NCBI RefSeq assembly: GCF_026191725.2 | Contig: NZ_CP120863.1 | Span: forward strand, 4,320,001 to 4,384,000 | Reading direction: 5' to 3' | Origin: Roseibium porphyridii | Lineage (GTDB): Bacteria; Pseudomonadota; Alphaproteobacteria; Rhizobiales; Stappiaceae | DNA length: 64,000 bases | Part shown: in pieces, positions 34,512 to 43,973 of the stretch | Numbering within the stretch: position 1 is the first letter of the stretch | Layout of the letters: every line of letters begins with the position of its first letter | The notes under the pieces: generated by a model | Database searches by the model: none | The model's input: the letters and a program-made list of their open reading frames with translations, nothing else | Told to the model about the DNA's origin: nothing | Made by a program: the position numbers and the translations under genes

Positions 34512-34771
34512 TCAATCGGGGCTCGGCAACTGGATGTCCCAGAATGCAGCCGAATATCGGCTGCGGCAAAAGAAAAGATACAACTTTTCTCATGGGGTTG
34601 ATCGCAAGATCCCTATTCACTTCCGCTATGGGACACATCGGTTACCGGACGTCGCGAAACCAGAGCAAAATGGGCCAGACAGTTTGTTACACTTTTTGGC
34701 GGTGAGCGATGTTGCTGACATTGCCTGGCGACTTTAGCCTATCGAGACTTTCGGCTTTCAGGAGGCACGGC

Positions 34772-35299
34772 ATGATCCGCACATTCTCAATTGCAGCGAC
34801 CGCAGTGTTGATCCTTTCGGGCATGCACACGGCCAGCGCCGCTCCTCCTGATCTGAAAGCGCCAGCCCCCGTCATCTTTCTGGCCGACAATCTGGATGAA
34901 AACCAGAACCTCGGCTTCTGTATAGACACGGTCGGACGCGGCTTATCGGATCGCCTTCACGCCCATTCCTGCAAACCGCAAGGGGGAGATGTACAGTTCC
35001 TTTTCCTGGCGGCCACCGGGCAGATCAAGTCCGCCACATTCGAGAACCTTTGTGCCGAACTGCTCGCCTCGGCGACGGATGGCGTAACGCTTGGGCTCCT
35101 GCCCTGCAGCGACAGCCCATTGCAGGCGTTCACTTACGATCCGGCCAAGCAGGAATTCCAACCTCAAGACACAAGCGGTCTTTGCCTGGCAAGCCCGGGA
35201 GAGACACGCAGCGCAGGACCGTTCGTTTCACGCGACCTTGCACTTGCCAATTGCGCCTCAACGCCTGCAGCTCAAAAGCAATGGGTCATTCGGGAATAA
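34772..35299 (+). CDS. Exported ricin-type beta-trefoil lectin-like protein
   Basis: About 175 residues. The chosen ATG has an AGGAGG Shine-Dalgarno and begins a signal peptide (IRTFSIAATAVLILSGMHTA). Repeated F/LC-D/A units and conserved Cys pairs (LGFCIDTVG, LHAHSCKP, NLCAELL, SGLCLAS) plus a final QKQWVI match the QxW pattern of ricin B-lectin trefoils. It likely binds carbohydrate in the periplasm or outside. It is divergent from the FUSC gene with 260 bp between the starts. The stretch 35300-35579 holds no gene. Confidence 0.7.
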   Translation: MIRTFSIAATAVLILSGMHTASAAPPDLKAPAPVIFLADNLDENQNLGFCIDTVGRGLSDRLHAHSCKPQGGDVQFLFLAATGQIKSATFENLCAELLASATDGVTLGLLPCSDSPLQAFTYDPAKQEFQPQDTSGLCLASPGETRSAGPFVSRDLALANCASTPAAQKQWVIRE

Positions 35300-35579
35300 C
35301 CGACTTCACAAAGGTCCCGGCTCGGGACCATTCACTCGAGTGATGCTCGAAATGTTCCGCACTGCGCGAATGCCAGAAAAGGCAAACAGGATGTGCAACA
35401 AAGTCTTCGAATACGGCTGAGAATGTATTGCAAGCCGTTCAAGGTGAAAGCTAAACCCGACTATGCGGATTGTATCCAAGGCGGACTTACTCACCTGATA
35501 CCGAACAATGGAACGCTCCACCAAAGTGAATTGATTTCGTTCCTCGAGTGCTTTTATTACTCACAAAACCAGTTGTTAC

Positions 35580-36107
35580 TTATGGCGAGTAAGGTAGTGA
35601 TGAGTGATGCAGATTGATTTTTAGATTTCCATCAGCACCCTTCAAGTAGCCAAACGTGTACTCTACTTTAACCTCCTTGCCATCAGGATCAGTGAAGAAG
35701 TAATTACCCATTGCCATGGCTACTTTGTCACCCGTATAGATTCCATTGTTTTCCCAACGTACTTGTGTCCACCCCTTTGTTGCAAAACCACTATCTTCTG
35801 TGCCATCAGCGCCAATGAAATATCTGAGTGCTTCGTCAAATGTTTCACGGAATTGGTCTTCAGCTGCCAACGTCGGTTTGAACATGACGTCGGTGTCGCC
35901 ATAGGCATAAAGTTTCTGAATATGATCGGTTGCGCGGGCTTTATAGTCACCGCCGTTTGCATACAGAGCAGCTATATCGACGATGCCCTTACCCCAGCGT
36001 TCTTGGGCATCGATTACGGCTTGCTCTGAAATTCCTCCACCAAGAGCTGCGCCGGAAAACATCAACGAAAGCCCGACGCCTGCCACGATAGTTTTTTTGA
36101 TAGACAT
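35580..36107 (-). CDS. Exported SnoaL-like (NTF2-fold) protein
   Basis: About 175 residues. The start at 36107 has an AAGGAAAAG Shine-Dalgarno. The signal peptide (SIKKTIVAGVGLSLMFSGAA) is clear. The mature part (ISEQAVIDAQERWGKGIVDI onward; ARATDHIQKLYAYG; KVAMAMGNYFFTDPDG; VEYTFGYLKG) has the cone-shaped NTF2/SnoaL alternation of helices and strands. Similar proteins are sometimes mislabelled phosphoribosyl-AMP cyclohydrolase. Ligand unknown. Confidence 0.6.
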   Translation of the reverse strand: MSIKKTIVAGVGLSLMFSGAALGGGISEQAVIDAQERWGKGIVDIAALYANGGDYKARATDHIQKLYAYGDTDVMFKPTLAAEDQFRETFDEALRYFIGADGTEDSGFATKGWTQVRWENNGIYTGDKVAMAMGNYFFTDPDGKEVKVEYTFGYLKGADGNLKINLHHSSLPYSP

Positions 36108-36550
36108 TGCTTTTCCTTGAACCAATTTGACATTCGATTTCGTACTGCAGCCCCGCCCGCGAGGGAACTTCCATAATGCAGCCTATGCATGCTTCCAACT
36201 ACTATGCAATCATTGCGTTCAAAAGAAGATTGGCACCGTTTCTGTCAATTGTTCAACTTTTTCCGTGATTTTGGCGAGGTGCTGTCGACACTCCTTTCTG
36301 ACCCTGCTGTAGAAACGAGGTCAGAACCTACGCTGAACATGCAGGCTCAAATACCGCCGGTGACAGCGACTTTGGCCGACTGCACGGAAGAAATTGTGAT
36401 CGCTCAGCAGGCAATTCAATGCACTGGCAGAGTTGCAAGCATTACGGATGCAAAGTGTCCAACCTGTCGGGAAAAGGTGGCGTGGCGATGACCTGACACC
36501 CACAGTGGCCGCCCACACCAAACTCTGCCCCCCAAAACCCGAATGCAAAC

Positions 36551-36583
36551 ATATGCAAAAACAAACCCGCGAAAATTCGCGGG
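36551..36583 (-). terminator. Rho-independent terminator of ettA
   Basis: Reverse strand: CCCGCGAA/TTCGCGGG hairpin (36566-36583) followed by TTTGTTTTTG. It lies 61 nt past the ettA stop. Confidence 0.75.
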
Positions 36584-36600
36584 CTTGCAAGCAATCTGAG

Positions 36601-36623
36601 GCGTTCCAATGGAACGCTTTTTT
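36601..36623 (+). terminator. Forward-strand intrinsic terminator with no clear gene before it
   Basis: GCGTTCC (36601-36607), loop AAT, GGAACGC (36611-36617), then TTTTTT. The orientation of the T-run serves plus-strand transcription, but no convincing plus-strand gene precedes it. The region 36108-36565 has only a weak 50-codon frame at 36339-36491 with a CPTC motif. A small RNA or readthrough stop are the possible explanations. Confidence 0.7.
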
Positions 36624-36644
36624 CCGTTACAACCGCTTTGCGGG

Positions 36645-38294
36645 TCAGCGCGTCAACGGCTTGTACTTGATCCGGCGCGGGTCGGCGGCATGGGCACCAA
36701 GACGCCGCACCTTGTCCTTCTCGTAGTCTTCGAAGTTTCCTTCAAACCATTCCACATGGCTGTCGCCTTCAAATGCCAGCATGTGCGTCGCGAGGCGATC
36801 GAGGAACATACGATCGTGCGAAATGACCACGGCGCAACCGGCGTAATTTTCCAGCGCATCCTCAAGAGCGGCAAGCGTCTCGGTGTCGAGGTCGTTGGTC
36901 GGCTCATCGAGCAAGAGCACGTTGGCGCCCTTTTTCAGGACCTTGGCAAGATGCACGCGGTTGCGTTGGCCACCGGAAAGGTCGCCCACCTTGGCCTGTT
37001 GTGCCGGGCCCTTGAAGTTGAAGGACGAGCAATAGGCGCGGGAGTTGATTTCCTTGTCGTCAAGATAAATCACCTCAGCGCCGCCGGAAATTTCTTCCCA
37101 GACCGTCTTGTTGGGGTCCAGGGCATCGCGAGACTGGTCGACGTACCCAAGCTGGACACTGTCACCGATGGTGACGTTGCCATTGTCAGGCTTTTCCTGA
37201 CCGGTCAGCATCTTGAACAAAGTGGATTTACCAGCGCCGTTCGGGCCGATAACGCCGACAATGCCGCCGCGTGGCAGCTTGAAGGTCAAATCATCGATCA
37301 GGAGACGGTCTTCGAAGCCCTTTGAGACACCATCGACTTCGATGACGTTAGCACCCAGACGCTCACCGACCGGAATAAGGATCTGCTCAATGGTTGGCTG
37401 ACGCTCTTCCTGCATAGCCACCAGGTCCTGATAGGCCCGGATACGGGCTTTCGACTTGGTCTGGCGTCCTTTCGGGCTCATGCCCATCCATTCGCGCTCG
37501 CGAGAGATGGCCTTGGAGCGAGCCATGTTCTCGCGGCCTTCCTGCTCCATGCGCTTGGTCTTCTTTTCCAGATAGACCGAATAGTTGCCCTCGTAAGGGA
37601 TGCCCTGTCCACGGTCGAGCTCCAGGATCCAGCCGGTAACATTGTCCAGGAAGTAGCGATCGTGGGTGATGATCAGAACAGAACCCTTGAATTCGCGCAG
37701 GTGCCGCTCAAGCCAATGGACGGTTTCAGCGTCCAGGTGGTTGGTTGGCTCGTCGAGCAGCAGAAGGTCCGGCTCAGACAAAAGCAACTTGCAAAGCGCG
37801 ACGCGGCGGCGCTCACCGCCCGAGAGCTTGTCGACAGCGCTGTCGGATGGCGGGCAGCGCAGAGCCTCCATCGCCATTTCCACCTGGCTTTCCAGGTTCC
37901 AGAGGTCCTGCGCGTCAATCTCGTCCTGAAGCTGAGCACCCTCGTCCGCGGTTTCGTCGGAGTAGTTCATCATCAGTTCATTGTAGCGGTCGAGTTTCGC
38001 CTGCTTGTGGGCAACGCCTTCCATGACGTTTTCCATCACGGTCTTGGTTTCGTCCAGCTTGGGCTCCTGCGGCAAGTAACCGACTTTCGCACCCTCCGCC
38101 GCCCAGGCCTCACCGGTATATTCCTTGTCGAGACCGGCCATGATCTTCAAAAGCGTCGACTTACCTGCCCCATTCGGCCCGAGGATGCCGATCTTGGCGT
38201 CCGGGTAGAAGGAGAGGTTGATGTTGTCGAGAACTTTCTTGTCGTTGTAGGCCTTTGAGAGGCCGTGCATGTGATAGATGAACTGGCGCGCCAT
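36645..38294 (-). CDS. ettA: Energy-dependent translational throttle protein EttA (ABC-F)
   Basis: About 549 residues. Two ABC-F ATPase domains: [17 protein letters not shown] near 36 and [16 protein letters not shown] near 354, with signatures [13 protein letters not shown] and [13 protein letters not shown] and Walker [12 protein letters not shown] and [11 protein letters not shown]. The linker has the P-site tRNA-interaction motif region ([20 protein letters not shown]). The length and arm match EttA, which gates the first elongation step according to energy state. The N-terminal start at 38294 is set by a CGGAG Shine-Dalgarno. Terminated by a canonical hairpin. Confidence 0.95.
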   Translation of the reverse strand: MARQFIYHMHGLSKAYNDKKVLDNINLSFYPDAKIGILGPNGAGKSTLLKIMAGLDKEYTGEAWAAEGAKVGYLPQEPKLDETKTVMENVMEGVAHKQAKLDRYNELMMNYSDETADEGAQLQDEIDAQDLWNLESQVEMAMEALRCPPSDSAVDKLSGGERRRVALCKLLLSEPDLLLLDEPTNHLDAETVHWLERHLREFKGSVLIITHDRYFLDNVTGWILELDRGQGIPYEGNYSVYLEKKTKRMEQEGRENMARSKAISREREWMGMSPKGRQTKSKARIRAYQDLVAMQEERQPTIEQILIPVGERLGANVIEVDGVSKGFEDRLLIDDLTFKLPRGGIVGVIGPNGAGKSTLFKMLTGQEKPDNGNVTIGDSVQLGYVDQSRDALDPNKTVWEEISGGAEVIYLDDKEINSRAYCSSFNFKGPAQQAKVGDLSGGQRNRVHLAKVLKKGANVLLLDEPTNDLDTETLAALEDALENYAGCAVVISHDRMFLDRLATHMLAFEGDSHVEWFEGNFEDYEKDKVRRLGAHAADPRRIKYKPLTR

Positions 38295-38644
38295 GGGGCT
38301 CCGCTTCTCCACTTTCGAAAACTGACGGGAATCTTTGGAATTCTGCCGGGTCTTTTAGGGGAAATGGTCGCGTAGAGCAATGGGTAAGGTTTCGCGATTT
38401 TTGCAAGAAGCGATCTTAGCAGTATTTCGCGCACCGGCCTTAGCGAGCTTAAGAAAGCTTGCGGTTGATCCAAATTGTTCCAACTACCAACTCTTATCGA
38501 ACTCATTGAGAAAGTAATGACGAGAATTCGTTTTCCTGGTCGATGTCCCAACCAATCATTTAGCTATCATATAGGGTTTCTTCCTTGGAGCCTTCGACGT
38601 AATGTCGCCCGGACAGCCTGTTTAATTCCTTCCGGAAAATCCCC

Positions 38645-39598
38645 ATGACTGCGATCGACATACTTCTTCCCCGTCCAACCTTGCCTATTGTCGAGGAGCA
38701 ACTGGATGCGGCGTTTACGGTACATCGGTCCTATAAGGCCGAAGATCCCGACGCCATGCTGCGTGAAGTGGGCAACAAGATCCGAGGCGTTGCCATGGCG
38801 TTTGGTGCAGTCGACGCACAGTTGCTGGCCAAGATCCCGAATGTGGAAATCGTCTCCAGTCTCGGCGTGGGCTACGATCACATCAACATTCCCGACTGCA
38901 AGGCAGCGAATGTAATGGTGACCCACACCCCGGACGTGTTGTCCGACGAGGTTGCCGATACGGCCATCGGATTAATGATCATGACAATCCGGGAACTCGG
39001 TCAGGCCGAACAGTGGCTGCGGCAGGGAAACTGGCTTGCAAAGGGCCCCTACCCTCTGACCCAGGCCACACTGCGCGGACGCACACTCGGAGTATTCGGA
39101 TTGGGCCGCATCGGCAAGGAAATCGCCAAGCGGGCGGAAGCCTTTGGCATGTCGATCCGCTACCACGGCCGGAACCCGCAAAAAGACGTTGCCTATCCCT
39201 ATGACGACAGTCTGGAAGGTCTGGCCGAGGCTTGCGATACGCTGATGGTGGTCGCCCCGGGGGGTGCTGCCACCGAACATGCGGTCAACGCGAAGGTGCT
39301 GGAAAAACTCGGCCCTGATGGCATCGTCCTCAATATTGGCCGGGGAAGTGTTATTGATGAAACTGCTTTGATCGAGGCTCTTGAAAACGGCACGATTTAC
39401 GGGGCTGGACTTGATGTCTTCGAACAAGAACCGCAAGTTCCCGAAGCTTTGCTGAGGTTGCCGCGCGTCACCGTGCTGCCTCATGTGGGTTCGGCGTCAC
39501 AAGCAACCCGCAATGCAATGGGCCAGCTTGTCGTCGACAACCTGACCAGCTGGTTCAAGTCCGGCCGGGCGGTTACTCCCGTTCCGGAAATGACCTAG
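38645..39598 (+). CDS. D-isomer 2-hydroxyacid dehydrogenase (glyoxylate/hydroxypyruvate reductase type)
   Basis: 317 residues. NAD(P)-binding GLGRIGKEIAKRAE near 152; the catalytic triad is visible as Arg in NIGRGSVID near 232, Glu in DVFEQEP near 261 and His in LPHVGSAS near 280. YHGRNP after beta-2 carries an Arg in the cofactor-selecting position, which favours NADPH. It likely reduces glyoxylate or hydroxypyruvate, by family resemblance. Divergent from ettA; the 350 bp between starts holds only promoter-like sequence. Confidence 0.88.
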   Translation: MTAIDILLPRPTLPIVEEQLDAAFTVHRSYKAEDPDAMLREVGNKIRGVAMAFGAVDAQLLAKIPNVEIVSSLGVGYDHINIPDCKAANVMVTHTPDVLSDEVADTAIGLMIMTIRELGQAEQWLRQGNWLAKGPYPLTQATLRGRTLGVFGLGRIGKEIAKRAEAFGMSIRYHGRNPQKDVAYPYDDSLEGLAEACDTLMVVAPGGAATEHAVNAKVLEKLGPDGIVLNIGRGSVIDETALIEALENGTIYGAGLDVFEQEPQVPEALLRLPRVTVLPHVGSASQATRNAMGQLVVDNLTSWFKSGRAVTPVPEMT

Positions 39599-39616
39599 AA
39601 ACACAACCAACCTTTT

Positions 39617-39982
39617 TCAGTCAGCGCCACCAGGCCCGGGTTCAACCGGGCACCGGAAAGGCGTGAAAGTGCTGCCCATGTTTGCACTCACGCTCATCAT
39701 GATTATCAGATCGGCGAACGCAAAATCTGCTTCCGTCTTCGGGCAGACAGGCTTGTTGGAAAGACAGCCCGCCTCAATGAAGGCATTGCTGTCTTTCAGG
39801 AATTCAGGCGTCAAATTCGGTTCACCAACCATGGCCAAGGCCCGCGTCGACATCTCCTGATAATGAGCACAGTTCCGCTGCCGCCGTTCATCCCGGCTTT
39901 CCGCCAGCGCGTGAGTGGCAACACCTGTTCCCAGGCAAGCGACCACACAAAGCGCTGCAAGTGCTGACAAGAACCTGATCAC
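39617..39982 (-). CDS. Small exported cysteine-containing protein
   Basis: About 121 residues from a GTG preceded by TTGGAG; an ATG ten codons earlier is the alternative. Signal peptide (IRFLSALAALCVVACLGTG), then a helical mature part with four cysteines (NCAHYQ; EAGCLSNKPVCPK; PFRCPV). Not recognised. Convergent with the hydroxyacid dehydrogenase, 18 bp between stops. Confidence 0.55.
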   Translation of the reverse strand: MIRFLSALAALCVVACLGTGVATHALAESRDERRQRNCAHYQEMSTRALAMVGEPNLTPEFLKDSNAFIEAGCLSNKPVCPKTEADFAFADLIIMMSVSANMGSTFTPFRCPVEPGPGGAD

Positions 39983-40033
39983 GACTTGAACTCCAAGCGA
40001 CGCCGGGAACATGAGCTTTGGCCTCCGAATGGC

Positions 40034-40927
40034 TTACGGTTTCAGGGCTGAAGCAATCGCGCGGCCGATATCGGCTATTGCCTGGTTGCGTGCCTTGAAA
40101 GAGGCCTGCGTTTCGGTGATATAGACCGCGACAACGACGGGAGCCCGACCTTCCGGCCAGATGACGGCGATGTTGCTGCGCGATCCGTTCCCTCCTGCCC
40201 CGGTCTTGTCAGCCACCTTCCAACCTGCCGGCAATCCAGCTCTCAGCGTTAAGTTCCCAACGCGATTGTCTTCCAACCAGCTTTGCAGCTGATTTTTCGC
40301 GTCAGCGCTCAGAGCGTTTCCCAAAACCAGTTTCTGCAAAGTGGCGGCGGCCGCTGCGGGCGTCGTCGTATCCCGTTCATCTCCAGGCTGGCCATAATTC
40401 ATCTCAGGCTCGCGCCTGTCGAGACGTGTGACCGTGTCTCCGATCCCGCGCAAGTAGCGGTTCAGTGCGTCAGGTCCACCTATTTCGTCCAGAACAAGAT
40501 TGGCCGCTGTATTGTCACTTTTCGTCACGGTCGCCTCGCAGAGTTCCAGGAGGGTCATACCATCGGTTCCAACCTTGGTTTCCGTGACTGGAGAATAGGA
40601 CACGAGATCCGCCCCTCGGATCTCAACACGCCGGGTGGGATCCGTTTCTCCAGCTTCGCCCTGATGCAACAATGCAGCGCACAGAAAAGTCTTGAAGGTG
40701 CTGTTAAGAGGAAAACGCTCCTGTGCACGATGTATCCAGTTTTCTCCGGTCTGCCTGTCAACAACGACAACGCCAATGCGTGCCGAAAGACGCGCCTGCG
40801 CATCCTTTACAGCTCTCTCGATCGGCGCAGGGTCGAATTCGGCTGCGAATGCCGCCTGCTGGTGACCGGTCACCCCAACGGCAACAAGAGACAATCCAAA
40901 GGCGGCGCGGCGAATAAGATGGTTCAT
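40034..40927 (-). CDS. Class A beta-lactamase
   Basis: About 297 residues with signal peptide (NHLIRRAAFGLSLVAVGVTG to AAFA). All class A motifs are present: STFK (about 77-80), SDN in TKSDNTAANL (about 136-138), EPEMN in the Omega-loop (about 172) and KTG in ADKTGAGG (about 240). The periplasmic enzyme opens beta-lactam rings through an acyl-serine intermediate. It is divergent from an AmpR-like regulator, the arrangement of inducible chromosomal beta-lactamases. The spectrum cannot be read from the sequence. Confidence 0.93.
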   Translation of the reverse strand: MNHLIRRAAFGLSLVAVGVTGHQQAAFAAEFDPAPIERAVKDAQARLSARIGVVVVDRQTGENWIHRAQERFPLNSTFKTFLCAALLHQGEAGETDPTRRVEIRGADLVSYSPVTETKVGTDGMTLLELCEATVTKSDNTAANLVLDEIGGPDALNRYLRGIGDTVTRLDRREPEMNYGQPGDERDTTTPAAAAATLQKLVLGNALSADAKNQLQSWLEDNRVGNLTLRAGLPAGWKVADKTGAGGNGSRSNIAVIWPEGRAPVVVAVYITETQASFKARNQAIADIGRAIASALKP

Positions 40928-40931
40928 CGTT

Positions 40932-40946
40932 AAATCTCTAAGATTT
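40932..40946. promoter_or_regulatory. Perfect 6-bp dyad over the beta-lactamase translation start
   Basis: AAATCT-CTA-AGATTT lies 5-19 nt before the beta-lactamase ATG and covers its weak AGAG ribosome-binding region. It could be a LysR-type binding half-site or an mRNA hairpin that limits translation. Confidence 0.35.
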
Positions 40947-41104
40947 CGGGTTGTGTTTCGGACCGTCGATGCGCGCCCCAAAGCACTGCCGGTCCAGCAA
41001 GATCTTCACAATGCCTTGGTAATAGACATCAAACAAACGATCATTTATGACGTCTGACATGAGAAAAACTTAGCCATTCGGAGACTGACATCGATATCTC
41101 GCAA

Positions 41105-41974
41105 TTGCCGCTCAACGCCCTCAGGGCATTCGAGGCGTCCGCCCGGCTGCAGAGTTTTACAAGAGCGGGACTGGAACTTCGTGTCTCTCAGACTGCCATC
41201 AGCCATCAGGTGAAGGCGCTGGAAGAACGGCTGGGCGTTGAACTCTTCGAACGGCTGCCGCGCGGTGTAAACCTGACAGAAGAAGGTCAGGCCCTTGTGC
41301 CTGTCCTTAGCGACGCGTTCCGCCGCATGAGCGCAACCCTGAAAAGGTTCGAGGACGGCAACTTTCGCGAAGTCCTGACACTTGGCATCGTGGGAACATT
41401 TGCCACCGGCTGGCTGTTGCCGCGTCTCAAAGACTTTTCGGCTGCCAACCCGCAGATCGACCTGCGCCTGCGGACGAACAACAACCGCGCTGACATCCTG
41501 GCCGATGGTCTGGATTGTTTCATCCGCTTCGGAGACGGAGCCTGGCACGGCACGAATGCAGTCAAACTGATGTCGGCAGCAATGTCGCCTGTTTGCGCAC
41601 CGGCAATAGCAACACGGCTAGTTACTCCGGGAGATCTGGCTAACTTTCCGCTGCTGAGGTCCTATCGGATTGATGAATGGGCGCTGTGGTTTCAGGCTGT
41701 TTCACTGCCCGCGCCCAGGACACGTGGCTGGATGTTCGATTCTTCCCTGACCATGGTTGAGGCTGTCGCACAAAACGCAGGTGTCGGACTTGTCCCGGTC
41801 GGCATGTTTCAGTCTGACCTCAAAAGCGGACGCATCTTTCAGCCCTTCCAGGCAGGCGTCAGTATCGGCAGCTACTGGCTCACCTGGTTGAAGTCGCGAG
41901 AGGAGACGGGCGCCATGCAGAAGTTCCGGCATTGGCTGGAAACCGAAACAAAGTCTGAAAACGGCCTGGACTAA
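41105..41974 (+). CDS. ampR: AmpR-like LysR-family regulator
   Basis: About 289 residues from TTG 41105. The LysR HTH (PLNALRAFEASARLQSFTRA, then VSQTAISHQVKALEERLG) is at the N-terminus. The effector domain has AmpR signatures: LGIVGTFATGWLLPRL near 97, then LRTNNNRADILADGLDCFIR and FGDGAWHGT. AmpR proteins respond to muropeptides and control divergent bla genes, as here. No good Shine-Dalgarno precedes the TTG. GGAGA sits six nt before an in-frame ATC at 41090, which would add DISQ at the N-terminus as family members often have, so the real start may be non-standard. Confidence 0.85.
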   Translation: MPLNALRAFEASARLQSFTRAGLELRVSQTAISHQVKALEERLGVELFERLPRGVNLTEEGQALVPVLSDAFRRMSATLKRFEDGNFREVLTLGIVGTFATGWLLPRLKDFSAANPQIDLRLRTNNNRADILADGLDCFIRFGDGAWHGTNAVKLMSAAMSPVCAPAIATRLVTPGDLANFPLLRSYRIDEWALWFQAVSLPAPRTRGWMFDSSLTMVEAVAQNAGVGLVPVGMFQSDLKSGRIFQPFQAGVSIGSYWLTWLKSREETGAMQKFRHWLETETKSENGLD

Positions 41975-42693
41975 GCTTTCCGGCCGATGACCATTTCCCG
42001 TTTGCCTGCAAAACCGCTTTTCTTTTCAATGAGAAATCCTGCGGCCACCAGGTTGCGCCGAACCCAGCCCGCAGCCGTATAGGTGGCCAACGTCCCTTCA
42101 GGAGCAGTCAGGTCCGCCGCTGACCTCAATAGACCCGCATCCCAAAGTTCCGGATTGCGCGCAGGGCTGAAGCCATCAAGAAACCAGGCATCGACAAGTG
42201 GAATGACAATACTGCTCGTATCGGCGGCCTGAGTTTCAGGCTTCAGGTCCTTGATCAACTCCCGAGCATCGCCCACGCCCAGAACCAGGTTTGCACCGGC
42301 GACATTGACCTGCATCCACCCGGTCCGCGGCTGCCACTTTTCAACAAGTTCACCTGCCAGGTCGGAAAGCTCCGGAAACGCATTGAGCGCCTTTGCAAGC
42401 TGGTCGGTGGTCATCGGAAAGAGTTCAAAAGACACGAAGGTCAGTTCCGGCGGATTTTCAACGGCCCGCGAGGCAGCAAGCGCTGTCAGAAAATTCAGGC
42501 CCGTGCCGAAACCGAATTCGGCAATTGTAAATGTCTTTGTCGTTTCAAAACGGGCAGGAAGTTGGTTTCCGGCAAGAAAAACGTGACGCGTTTCAGCCAA
42601 GCCGCCTGCCTTTGAGAAATAGGTATCTTCAAATCCCATCGCTTTCGGGACATCTCCGTCCAGCCATTGCAGTTCAGGTGGATTTGTCGACAT
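41971..42693 (-). CDS. mnmD: tRNA 5-methylaminomethyl-2-thiouridine methyltransferase MnmD
   Basis: 240 residues. MnmC1/MnmD fold: SKAGGLAETRHVFLAGNQLP near 28, SAM loop FTIAEFGFGTGLNFLTA near 54, FVSFELFPMT and DAWFLDGFSPARNPELW near 165. It performs the last methylation of mnm5s2U34 in tRNA wobble positions. In enterobacteria this domain is fused to the FAD domain MnmC2; here the FAD-type partner is divergent about 120 bp away. The stop overlaps the ampR-like stop by 4 bp (convergent). Confidence 0.9.
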   Translation of the reverse strand: MSTNPPELQWLDGDVPKAMGFEDTYFSKAGGLAETRHVFLAGNQLPARFETTKTFTIAEFGFGTGLNFLTALAASRAVENPPELTFVSFELFPMTTDQLAKALNAFPELSDLAGELVEKWQPRTGWMQVNVAGANLVLGVGDARELIKDLKPETQAADTSSIVIPLVDAWFLDGFSPARNPELWDAGLLRSAADLTAPEGTLATYTAAGWVRRNLVAAGFLIEKKSGFAGKREMVIGRKA

Positions 42694-42812
42694 ATCACTT
42701 CACATCAATCGGTTGTCGTCAGCGACAGGCTTCACATTTGCCGCAATTGCCATTGCCTGACGCTTCTCATATGAGAGCCGGAGGGCTCAATCAACCAGCA
42801 AGGTTTTTCAAC

Positions 42813-43973
42813 ATGGCGCACGGCCAAGCCGCCTCATACGACATCGCAATTGCCGGTGCAGGCATTTTCGGCCTGTCAATTGCCTATGCAGCAATCAAGG
42901 CTGGCCAGAAGGTGATCGTATTCGAAGCAGAAAAGGTTGGCGCAGGTTCAAGCGGCGGGCTGCTTGGCGCTTTGATGCCCCATATGCCGGCACGCTGGAA
43001 CCCGAAAAAGGAATTTCAGTTCCAGGCGCTTTTGAGCCTGGAAAATCATGTTCGGCAACTCGAAACCGAAACGGGTCAATCCGTTGGATACAGTCGCTGC
43101 GGCCGCATCCTGCCACTCACGACAAAGGACAAGCTTGAGCATCATCTGGAACGCGCTGCAGAAAGCCGGCTCCGCTGGCACCCTGACCAAACCGGTTTCA
43201 CTTATGCCGTTGAGCCAGCCGGCAGCCGTGCAGACTGGCTATCTGCGGATGCAGCGCCGTTCGGTATTGTATACGAGACCCTCGCCGCACGCGTTTCACC
43301 CCGGCAATATCTTGCAGCCCTCAGCGCATTTGTTCAAAAGCACGCAACTCTTGTCGAAGACGCTAAGGTCACAGGCTTCGACGAAGCCTCGGGACGCGTA
43401 AAGCTCGCAGACGATCAGTCCGCCTTCCAAACCAGCTGCCTCATCCTTGCCGGAGGCTTTTCGACATTCGAACTTGTCGAGCAGTTGACCGGTGAGCGCG
43501 TAGGACGCGGCGAAAAGGGACAGGCCTTGGTCCTGGACGGCGCCGGGCTGGAGGGCTATCCCGCGATCTATTGTGACGGCCTATACGTCGTGCCGCATGA
43601 CAATGGAACGGTTGCGATCGGCAGCACGTCGGACAGGGAATTCACAGACACCCAACCTGCGCCTGACAGGAGCAGGGAACTAATGGAACGCGCCACTGCC
43701 TTTTGTCCGAAACTGACAGGCCGCCAACTGATCAAGGATTGGGCCGGCATTCGGCCCCGATGTCATAAGCGCGATCCATTGATCGGCAAACTTCCCGGCC
43801 ACGAGAAGCTCTTCATTGCAACTGGTGGCTTCAAGATATCGTTCGGCATCGCCCACCGAATAGCGGATGCTCTCATAGCAGAGATTATCGGCGGATCTGC
43901 GCCGCATGAGCTGCCCGAGACCTTCAAACCAGCACACCATTTTGGCATCAACCGGTTGGAGGCTGACAGCTGA
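42813..43973 (+). CDS. FAD-dependent oxidoreductase, MnmC2-like
   Basis: About 386 residues. FAD-binding GAGIFGLSIAYAAIKAG near 14, and a DAO-like fold with GSSGGLLGALMPHMPARWNP near 44, a segment typical of MnmC2 rather than ThiO or glycine oxidase. C-terminal IRPRCHKRDPLIGKLP and IATGGFKISFGIAHRIADAL complete the FAD/substrate domain. It probably removes the carboxymethyl group from cmnm5U34, giving the nm5U substrate of MnmD. The long ORF upstream is a shadow; ATG 42813 has an AAGG Shine-Dalgarno. Confidence 0.8.
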   Translation: MAHGQAASYDIAIAGAGIFGLSIAYAAIKAGQKVIVFEAEKVGAGSSGGLLGALMPHMPARWNPKKEFQFQALLSLENHVRQLETETGQSVGYSRCGRILPLTTKDKLEHHLERAAESRLRWHPDQTGFTYAVEPAGSRADWLSADAAPFGIVYETLAARVSPRQYLAALSAFVQKHATLVEDAKVTGFDEASGRVKLADDQSAFQTSCLILAGGFSTFELVEQLTGERVGRGEKGQALVLDGAGLEGYPAIYCDGLYVVPHDNGTVAIGSTSDREFTDTQPAPDRSRELMERATAFCPKLTGRQLIKDWAGIRPRCHKRDPLIGKLPGHEKLFIATGGFKISFGIAHRIADALIAEIIGGSAPHELPETFKPAHHFGINRLEADS

